Below, in pieces: positions 62,401 through 64,000 of a stretch of DNA of 64,000 nt. Both the position numbers and the translations under genes were made by a program. Within the stretch, counting starts at the first letter, position 1, and the number at the start of each line of letters is the position of its first letter. The DNA is from an uncultured Clostridia bacterium (GTDB taxonomy: Bacteria; Bacillota; Clostridia; Christensenellales; DTU072): contig CALVUD010000003.1 in NCBI GenBank assembly GCA_944363505.1, forward strand, positions 193,783-257,782, written 5' to 3'. Under the pieces are notes generated by a model. The model searched no databases and was not told the origin of the DNA. It saw nothing but the letters and a program-made list of their open reading frames with translations.

Positions 62401-64000
62401 GGTTCCGATCAAGGTCAAGAACCTGACGATCTCCGCTATCGAAAGGCTGTCCTCCAAACAGCATATCGCGCTCGCGTTCGACGGCTCCAACCTGATTGCC
62501 GCGCTTTCCGAATACGCTTACGTAGACATAGGTTCCAACCTCTCTTATGACTACGTTACCGAAAACGGCGTCGCGGTAACGCTGGACGACGTCAACACGA
62601 TCATCAAGTACGCTTCGCGTTACGGCAGCTTTACCGAGTTTAACGCGGACGGCTATACCGACGCCGCCGTATATTACGATTTAACGCGCGACGTGACTTA
62701 TATAGTTTACTCGGGCGTTACCGATTCCGCGGCGGCGAACGAATACCTCGAAGCATACAGGACGGAAGGCGTAAATAACGTCGTTTCTTCGGCGACGAAC
62801 GATTACAAGGCTTACGGCTATATCGAAACCTATGAAATCGGCGCCGACGACATATCGGCGGAAGACGGCAAGTACGTCGTGGAGATCAACCCATTCGAGG
62901 TCGAAGACGTTTACCGCGACTTCAGCACGCTGAAATGGGCGGACGTGGTCACGCTGCCCACCGTGGATATCGACGGTTCCACCGCCGGTGGCGGCAACGA
63001 GATCAAGGAATGGAGACTGAATTCGGTCAACGCCGAGGCTTTAAGGAACGTCGATCTGACGGCGACCTCGCACGAGGACTATTACGTATATCTGAACTTC
63101 GGCGACGCTTTGGGCAACATTCAGACGGTTACGATAATCGTCAGGATCTTGCCGATGTATATCGTCGAGAACGATCTCGAGGATACCATACCGGTAAGCG
63201 AAAGAACGCTGACGCCTTTCGAAACCGACAGGAAAGCCGTTACGACCGCGATGAACTATAACGCGGACGGCACGCTGGTCCTTGCGTTCTATAAGCCCGG
63301 CGCAGCCGTGGACGAAGTGTTGAACGCTTCGACCGCGATTACCGGCGGAGTGGCGACCGACGACTCGGGCTGGCCGACCGACAGGGTCAAGAAGTACGGC
63401 GCCTTTACCGCTTTCGGCGGGAAGATGAGCGCCATCAACTCTTACGAATCCGCGAAAGGCGACAAACTTTACATCGTCATCAACGGCGTTGAAAGAAACG
63501 CCGTGGCGAATTACTTCGACACGTTGGACGAAAGCGGAATGATGAGCGTGGTTACCGCCGATACTCTCGCAAATTCCGCGTCTACGGGTACCGTATTCGC
63601 GGCAACGGGAACCATAAACGAATTCGGGCTGCCGAGCACCATCACCGTCAGATACGGCGAACCCGGCGGTGAAGCGTATTCCGACGAAGTGCCTCTGACC
63701 GAAGGCGTCGATTTCGTATGGATCAGCGAGGACGATCCCGCCAAGCTCAGATTCGATTACTCCTCCGACGTCGAATCCTGGACGTACACCTGGATAGCGA
63801 GAGTAGGCCACGGCGCCAATACTCAGGATCTCGAGGTGGTATTCACCATCGATTCCAGAGTTCCGAGAAGCGTTTCCAACATCGAGGTTTATCCGTATTC
63901 GAGCTATTACGTCGCGGGTAGCGACGAAGCGCAGCAGGGCGCGTTGCTCGCCAACGAGCAGACCGTCAATTATCTGAACGTCGCCTCCGGCTCCAAGGCG
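41453..64000 (+). CDS. Giant modular surface lipoprotein, at least 7516 aa, 3' end outside the window
   Basis: One uninterrupted frame from ATG to the last base: 7516 codons without a stop, so both length and C-terminus are unknown. The signal peptide has a KTK start and the lipobox IAAC (Cys25). Residues about 140-5050 are repeats of roughly 290-390 residues, each with an LY-x-DL-like signature, joined by Ala/Pro/Ser/Asn linkers. Helical inserts occur near 1700 and 2000-2130. At about 5498-5563 and 5621 onward are two carboxypeptidase-regulatory-like domains (GNPVAGATVTL...DSDGYY; PVSGATVEI...GADGVL). The part beyond about 5700 changes character and ends in D-P-Y type Ig-like repeats, as in the other giants. 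No catalytic motif was recognised. It has its own promoter. A protein near 0.8 MDa tethered by one lipid would reach far from the membrane; adhesion or polymer capture is an inference. Confidence 0.88.
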   Translation, partial: MKTKLFKRILLLIVAVTIVASIAACSPRETPITDDQVNQGSGGGIATDDRLQTPLTSKEADELLKEAIDNYKHLHTAPDDPEWYVIDLSLTFDYDYFWLDNTEKYENAYSFEVVFKANMNLKDNSKSQVYFQLRNSSSTPILCFYYVENYAYFVIGEDRYYARELNFSQLGALINEGLGGLGIDIYQVLAGLSSGNTGISLIDGLNIIIGSLLFNKTNSTLTSYDVDADGNYATQTIGTELKLNYLLTQLSGAGVSIPGVITISFGKLWDLVGVNLDPVLGQFLGFTVEELGEKDWPQMSASWNVVTERKLITRVDSAGYESSEYGYAATGWGLDIITAEGGNMDAVREKYANVTPSTFVPADGTDHVEEYSVKIGLSPMLYASDEPVSINFANLNVNESGRDSYYTKGGLGNIGLGATLYVENDENGNLTINSILGNLLDLDLGALGDMPIDFPYASRYEFNIDANVALDFFNGSDTEAEITISYNATPLIRIYLGNNTLYLNFENLRTAGNGGAGNQILPNIQIPGFNINSMLDGVFLDMLQPYLNPDYVAPSSGASNAPSNAEEGEEGGGIDVMALLGTIIDNFEFPGRGEYVVDADGNLKLDENGNPIPNNFDIYLVLDSAELSELLASFGLAVNDGGQLGDDLRVELYFNQYDPINTLELSADLTDTVRFGLKLDKLTYLREPDWNNREMVASESQRKNYISLGVTLDESGNPELANSQFEFKLSGDVTFGLNETTDTGIDLSDLIGAFVDNLLLSVGITDDMHLKLGYEVIAKINLMNLSAIELRLDIANLNTGDSILTVYYTGSTDTLWLDLKRLENLGIASIGELPRLRYDGLGLAPMLADVDIVGLLASILLEGYSGASNLSGGISVDTSDPNFIYDSFAVLNQALLGIGYLSNMSGGEMNKFNPDYAFNADGDGASGGTDILGVIGSLLDGAVIDAAAGTLSVYIASNVLTTLMAMLITDFPADANLPSVEAFLEIHLANIDFNDTENGLLRVVLNILDSGDPEIRAVEIELDILKQIQLTCPTDGNGTNLWASDESGYQQSFVAMQSFLDTLTVGLSIGGHFDLTVDEEPVYEIDSEGNVVTDAEGNPVHATDEDGNYLYQTVQQYTNDYLNGLLSGLLPGLGLMVDTSRLNIELGFEIIVKLSLAGVIKLDGSEAADPVQTILSGSEVMIRLFDREHNNLTILALYLIDNNLYLDLNYFGIPNIGISDVSALIDDITDLTASPTPDGASGENAELVNDTTLNLLNINNSARYANSANPEAVALRAVISPESLSVTLSKDAIAALLGLFLTSDLPVTIQDTSLELGYTDGNITLGLETGVEVFNLSLGVDNFKVALDEEELNGFVIPPQNPSDYYMTEDGMPTNINLSLGAEIGINSTPGEGSDRNTIDLAPALEGLLGEVELNALIEFLGIIDEKLMLSVEGSVNLEEIVDIATNGFDFAKIQKTALKLKLQTYASDDPNDIDPDTHERRLRDVMSIYYIEGDLYLNIDTAIVGLDHIMIPDANEVIGSLISSLTGGGEAGDVSNAPYYEEGDVTAGEVVYTYINLALADGGLTLTLTKDFLTGIFLALGLDIGSYLKSLNLQVEAGATLSPLEIFLSLGIQDLGDGTPGSGSEFVELQASIGNLELGFDTILELTDEEKAEYSLVEELRTLGVTITGALKAEISAPTGVTDPETGASGNIHAFTDVFKAIADVLDQSAEKDRLVWIREQALLEENQALRIENGWTHVELEEYLGGIYDENVAPMSYEGLLNVGLVLEVLDEMVGEDGDAVFGGEIYYTIEAILDITDIMNLKLALFLNTQPGLKGDIMSVSVMGIYDEATGAYDINLFADLTNVLSQGIVIDDRIRISHFDEFSAYMEKFAATFTGKNAAPNQVAMNSQNNGLELPKNSDGNVAGSIMTGAAFVLAITANPGDFGIPNGAPVSVVAPTAAIYALIGSLLQTANTEHVVAVDENLIANYIATGTYTPAEVYYALRGASKSFRDAWIALYTAGSIAESEYESILVALDTLDGNLRDAFINPAYVNDDERMASYATSVEAFALSVGAVSSAAELLTAFNAIYDDALNNEEGEEYTQEEHQILILGLREDRLDELDRQLENKEISERDYEYLVNGMIGRLDGSSFPVEGAPEYIDPDLYPQIDVSKFFNDNAPSGLIQIGASEVPDGNGGTRTAFFLLNLTLEDVVEIQLEFGSIEITVAPDESYYVGTEDEYGNVSGGLLNADYYHLNPQNMEAHNIHLSLSGEVDFAAEDTNVDLEFPENNTAINFTEVIEALFTTVLGASATDFGAILENAGYDPKQMTYEIEVLINMGDLLRFVATTDIYALLVNAQLSVELGFVSEKTEYDSEGIPHVVKQTDYISIYYFEGSAFIDGSIIGIQKIRVDKALGQLLKLFGIDIDQYYPDDSGSSGNDPLNSAPVNAPANAPMNADDEPTGGELIPYLHVILGNSTGVVLDFLGPVIFSVLNGTGVNVGDKPIGDLIESTLNGNLDLQLGIMTKLGLLDRWSEGEDDKDALSIGIQIGNYTVGLAISELMVGLDDSSQSSATLLPADFNENDYPETDNLSTVYLNFSFEFDIDGDENTIFGLDETLDAILSQFGANEDGSENSVVSTIKGLGLAPVITLLSTISTHYLLEFEGNLNFTEIIDELSFYDSNFSVVLRDRTETAVYNGETKYKEVLSVYHYDRALYINAECFNLQAVKIENFYDFLVKDLLPGYGINIWGDAESGEEGTEGEVTEPQNAGFAGYESDQGFDPFAILRQLPEGATAIATYINLLLCPEGFCIGIGTAALFGILVAIGGEAMDFSSYVEPIGEIDLDLTLVGDDELLGLGITFKGYEYNGDERVNVSTDPENPEYMLSGDEISIGLKFSNDFTVAFTYTWIEEIRHEDGSVERVEVDKTMAEPTVVYMPDGSESEYAVLDPTNPVIGLSTTLFIDVHAGKVTGTGTEGAISGNIFTGYELNREPLTSLLAGILDVTLSILLEIMEDQDFSLEIELLANLPLRNLRGVEMQLTIRRVDNNHNYNVLRANLHNSNLYVDLTYLNGPRFIVEEVLEVLLGEKEFDDSVLGGLFGGGSSDASGASSAPSNAPGAPSNANGSDTTTPIGIDLGRFFADIGTYGLALYLTETAVNSLLGLFDMADFRIFNELLAEIYLAPKDYSFIFGLGVSATAQYDEIDSEGSATGNTLNSEVLSLGLGLDGLRLNFEAFPSDVLLIPQTSYYIPAHTVNTITLEAAFQVELSTADGIINLESLYESILDPNGDLAQMDGVLDSAFGSLFSEDSPLTSVLPQMVMLGEFGDVITIEITGYMYIREGLDGLLDNLQLRVMIYTDNEKFSKENGSYFMAFYYHENDLYADLSKLGLGKISAPEMPNVINFLINGKGANDAGGDTAADADQATAQFAARYPTWAQAMGLNNANEADKLIGIAKILLSNDDGLLITVAFEMMAALLSMLNVDVDLGAYLENVVNPSVSVGMTPDSEYEVGIHLDTATNEYVTYDPVTGEVAVDEDGNPIYKPNDAGLDFVIRILGQSIKAGVENVYTIVTDDGVTSSITPLISAEERAAYTYFAQIAVTAGTNLSLTFDLKDGNLSITDLLEIIFGMLGLDPPEEFNTDIVFSGGDETLVCELNVNFAFDLNRLLYSQDPAEIAKAIVLELVVQYTILDNEGVGEGETGAVYHNQKLLRLTMVDDVVYAGLELFDSQLSVSIPNLGLTSLIRSLLEDAFVIPELDDDTSIDGNAPGNAGDTGSATTAPLNSVRNPIIDMFEDNVTSIGQFLTPIIYLNSQGFALMVTNELLISAADVLVEIIDAAIGSSEEAVLTPERIEGIVEELLSYASIGLYFDENKDGNMSLQIAITKEPVEETTPDGGAFQSVGYSIILSLLQDSRFVINSDTYNNYYNELTSSADFTSFRNSCLTIDMETGANWRFNVGVDLTLSADLREYILNWSSLFDQEMDADGNYVGAAFYIQALNDMRGDLTVRIKADVLLRDLDKWSVDLLLQLVTLDENGDVIEEYLGLYVVGGLTQIDASAGGDVDFTSEDLKVYLTLGGVANIMLDGEVFQNFLGLNLNAILDDLSGTLGNVGDDLSGTLNGLIVQLGGLLGGLGGSGEETSPEEGGSEAQNAPGDDFSGTVDDEEETSDEAWYLGLLDSVEFTKGIISIVVARTALQTLLQNALQFPFEDSLGEVALDLNNVDNTLTIRLGLDYHEPISVTDTELDELEYTVAEESVVEGENFMANARSDDSRFGYSANFMEMTYGTYELTYSNAFYTTSDLASVYGIIPGALTGNVYYFVYRDAAGYENTLFSAIVEHLTNTTYIPAGGSPINVYDVNVVDAGSYVLFRGSDALESADGLNRNSSLSIAVKLTTDSDGNACVVVAAADGISAAPEYLDLGMVEAYNLGESDYLLYNPDEVIEDVRRYEGTFLEGAVLGDVELKPSVAIINEQRIDTSDSYPLDNPGAMEVYYLIYNAADYDDYFVGAGYASLGTLERSRLIVEAIAANFEGKAYTLITYQTEYGTMYEYTYHQSQLTVCIKVAGVYDADGSVYDYRVMLAAASAESKFNVSLSIGNLDIGLDDGNIFQTTPINGELREDPITYFTENYKTLGDYAWEFELNSEISLDDSVGGLFDMTNLVSTIFSLIGGDNAILAGLSDLRLAIQPVDDIDIRIGFSIGAYIDFADISNTRLQIAVTYNGKTMLSITYIGGYDVDEYGEMIENGTLYADLTGMGLVAVKLPGIQIGGVLKNLIGGLAGGNNALNLSSGGENASSGAATEPLNAEAGEIDRVNLGDFGWNDRLLLITLGEAETSIAITGALLYSLIYNLGISSLFGDMMGDTVIEIPMFRNLQIGYSEEEGLAGLFIRLTDEADYEHAFRIGYNFVQSYSDFTTTKESSIDPDEFDEFDPDNSGSIVYEDISTLGKIGLSLALEARIRSKDTEKAPQLVAVETLLQDLLGMSADTINIDPQDSVVVLTVELDAYVDLGDFEATTLALNITFQGDTIIGVYLYEGSVYADLSGLGFFRAQINGIDFIGILNTFLGSFVEEDVGINIGQYLDGILTVPASAADSASGSSPIATSAPSNAPAQNAPVSDLVTSTSSPMLKILLTNNELILNPNIAIVQSLVGDSMALPQITDIRLSTNLYNGLNNLNLRVKLDQKGNYVNLAIPEGAFEILIGERAEAKQVNVATDSYGGVVGITLGMDSGGNIAAGIDTTSLIQTLIDTIYMVDFTLYLEKRNDYFFLRNLGYGGMNGTLDTGSIGTSFSTGPTYFSPVLRNTSYSEEYKGGWKTPYDSAFVDAGQAFSWVIDLGFLSFDVGSLLKTYNPIFFSNAYRRISLQLSKNVANQIDVPIQQLTQVANVTNIEDSSRWEPQGVTAFIRNNVLHLSLYNILVLDVSGMINQIVGWVLRQLIGLIPTIGPAAQVGFDVIWGLVGDYLSDLIAEGIGSATGFGNPLRVGQIIEHFVSGDAGGLAVFNIYIPALLAAEDTGEVTEYGSAFGQVTADGTGNPVAGATVTLLGADNKTVYYTTTTDSDGYYMFVNIKADTYNVNISAEGYRSKPEPGFSAPKLTVFSSDSELTWSATNYVMYPLSTTSIPAGNVNIEVFVRNENLNASGYGDNTFTPVSGATVEINAGGWKTLGTTGADGVLKTVVNINLSATGYQIRATYGGATLGTGTLNLNNYWNWTSGPINIGRITITKYGPDEPVGPVTPETGNIAAELLTVNDKYLIDGTATEIFAAYADEASENPSFNEGAATISSVFDQSFDDALSANGTPFYSEVTDANVFITTYDYATETALDNAIKQFSSELVAEKNGGTEEIFNVEEVIYGKYYHAVSYSERIIVDIRGFSYQSVKGVNVYRAVLAVSEAAITPVQGDVEIWLEIKLPNGSPRTIRINSLDDYDADFGSQYVFEATDDALTKAANTQKQLYYQNNARNYLTYDTNPDDDVVENSLVDGHLALSMLPLGYTYTVKVRSTVYENVDFLTTATLTETSNFADIGTLYLTARQEPDWIASRAENSANSLLQGIRIRLGADIYDASSSSPQDYDDAGYTQDGIPLTNYSYMTSVGEGVLNAAIGQATGQATSAIVNAITNAIGGIGGQIVGALANAGLGQLTGLIGSYDSNSQYVDANGKPIFVPWTNYVTGFEKGIEDNSDSVVYIEAWVSSSTINSLFAMIYNLLLDYCGYGQISEDRRYSAADLCAIPEGTDTSDVQIVNFTGVFDENSDDKIYDYTFMSEGEYINANYSTGARLVGSIVGFALPWVLNSFVSNDFVNNNSFTLLNLIQMFAYQLDFLIDILDQATRLLSHLLPFTNGYSMVLEKDLEGSPLQQSAIYSTVWDDPSSVYAYMTNKREGQIGTGSISMYKYVPLLQGNTFYKDADGNVISAGGSYNSDGDLTGTGVSTASPGTSYDYTGFDISKYLNQRATDVKTLIDNIGILDEGDILVGYNYTTDAVSYTNSDGESASFDPVSKYDGKTYNVNSGYGVNASFGTTASAPEVNDDGELVSGYSRDIDFVDKSIYAKVVLNNNVDTLLDRIVLFINGASYSAAEMGTMYGYDNYMPNATVLRADTILYNDDGEPLNEKYAATAKMIDEWIDSNIVNSYVIITDYKYETDINGVQTAKVVGRTYIRDVYGHFDEEDHVYGEVSWLNTGSETDSDGKVTEMTFAYVSRYRLNADGSPDYNVNTYNPADGISAAPYASALGLMSAKDDQFLEIDINNTGVQLRSVMSLNEGGYFLATPNGTAGLNETAMLPPSEIVFHDPYNLLDFTAIGGTWAGGSGAIRHNLDKNGNYIVDNILDILPNRVYANFDDGTSDLSQGVHVYWDLNMVDYTPGSENVGYIRGYCGDQNTVSIKVTVESGVMLSPTDLGFLPDGTTDFVMPEIDPLTFNKTEYLESLPEKLWQDFDLYYTETDGSGKKFVINGVETDHITRRYVFNNLEWDIDEKSIGMNGETAYATLTYYFTALASQVSDIATGESSEAVTIRVPIKVKNLTISAIERLSSKQHIALAFDGSNLIAALSEYAYVDIGSNLSYDYVTENGVAVTLDDVNTIIKYASRYGSFTEFNADGYTDAAVYYDLTRDVTYIVYSGVTDSAAANEYLEAYRTEGVNNVVSSATNDYKAYGYIETYEIGADDISAEDGKYVVEINPFEVEDVYRDFSTLKWADVVTLPTVDIDGSTAGGGNEIKEWRLNSVNAEALRNVDLTATSHEDYYVYLNFGDALGNIQTVTIIVRILPMYIVENDLEDTIPVSERTLTPFETDRKAVTTAMNYNADGTLVLAFYKPGAAVDEVLNASTAITGGVATDDSGWPTDRVKKYGAFTAFGGKMSAINSYESAKGDKLYIVINGVERNAVANYFDTLDESGMMSVVTADTLANSASTGTVFAATGTINEFGLPSTITVRYGEPGGEAYSDEVPLTEGVDFVWISEDDPAKLRFDYSSDVESWTYTWIARVGHGANTQDLEVVFTIDSRVPRSVSNIEVYPYSSYYVAGSDEAQQGALLANEQTVNYLNVASGSKA
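41870..56580 (+). repeat. LY-x-DL unit repeats of the largest lipoprotein
   Basis: The signature (hydrophobic strand, short acidic or Asn turn, [LVF]-[YWF]-[hydrophobic]-[DN]-[LIF]) recurs with its LY codons near 42953, 43895, 45065, 45938, 46970, 48587, 49538, 50579, 51530, 52544, 53519, 55622 and 56489, after a probable first copy near 41900. Most gaps are 289-390 residues; the 539- and 701-residue gaps are long enough to hold inserts or a diverged copy. Typical copies continue with -GLG-x-I-x-[IL]-P before a Leu-rich helix. Confidence 0.78.
43109..56735 (+). repeat. Dispersed Ala/Pro/Ser/Asn (SNAP/APMNA) linkers
   Basis: Low-complexity segments recur at about 43109-43171 (SGASNAPSNAEE), 46050 (DVSNAPYY), 48728-48785 (VNAPANAPMNADD), 49688 (TEPQNAGF), 50699-50780 (SAPSNAPGAPSNAN), 52690 (GNAPGNAG), 53825 (EAQNAPG), 55790 (TEPLNAEAG) and 56690-56732 (SAPSNAPAQNAP). 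Most fall shortly after an LY-x-DL signature, so they mark unit boundaries. The 857-aa lipoprotein has one such linker near 8760. Confidence 0.8.
57944..58500 (+). other. Two carboxypeptidase-regulatory-like beta domains within the largest gene
   Basis: The first copy reads GNPVAGATVTL, then DSDGYYMF, then YNVNISAEGY. The second reads PVSGATVEI, then GADGVLKT, then YQIRATYGG. This G-x-P-V-x-G-A-x-V plus D-G pattern belongs to the transthyretin-like/CarboxypepD_reg-like and Cna-B-like folds that often lie on the stalk of surface proteins. Confidence 0.75.

Noticed and set aside
41453..64000. The long open frame as a product of stop-codon reassignment
   Set aside because: TGA and TAA both end other genes in this window at expected places, so the standard code applies.

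Overview
The window reads as chromosomal DNA from an uncultured Gram-positive bacterium, most likely Bacillota/Clostridia; the family cannot be fixed from sequence alone. Supporting signs are strong Shine-Dalgarno sites, near-perfect sigma-70/sigmaA promoters (TTGACA, 17-nt spacer, TATAAT-like), lipobox-type surface proteins, and a walJ-to-rlmH neighbourhood typical of Firmicutes. TAA and TGA both end genes, so the code is the standard bacterial one. Every convincing gene is on the + strand. I found no rRNA, tRNA, CRISPR array, insertion sequence or phage gene.

The window falls into two kinds of DNA. The first, about 80% of the sequence (1-32290 and 41351-64000), is surface-protein DNA: two tandem paralogs with Ig-like and beta-helix domains (1-5246; the first is cut by the window edge), a small membrane protein with a Cys-rich N-terminus coupled to an MTA/SAH nucleosidase gene (5424-7105), an 857-aa lipoprotein (7232-9805), a regulatory-looking gap of about 1.3 kb (9806-11101), and then three giant lipoprotein genes of 3246 aa, 3783 aa and at least 7516 aa. 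The last, from 41453, has no stop codon before the window ends. These giants have an N-terminal lipobox Cys at residue 24 or 25, so they should be tethered to the outer face of the membrane by a lipid.

The giants are built from recurring parts. One is a unit of about 290-390 residues with an LY-x-DL-like signature, joined in the 7516-aa protein by Ala/Pro/Ser/Asn linkers of SNAP/APMNA type. The second is an Ig-like repeat of about 120-130 residues with a D-P-Y start and a later L-P / F / W pattern. The third is a set of C-terminal modules: MBG-like repeats, a right-handed beta-helix, and carboxypeptidase-regulatory-like folds.

The second kind of DNA (32325-40921) is one compact unit of eleven genes behind a single visible promoter: an MFS/GPH sugar transporter, a Dabb protein, a phosphoribosyltransferase, a DUF2156 protein, WalJ, two tandem CPBP membrane proteases, RlmH, an M14 peptidoglycan-type peptidase, TadA and Pth. 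Neighbouring genes mostly overlap or touch, suggesting translational coupling. It mixes housekeeping RNA functions with cell-wall and membrane-protease functions.

The most unusual content is the giant modular lipoprotein family itself and the structured leader in front of the first giant gene. What these proteins bind or do is not shown by the sequence.
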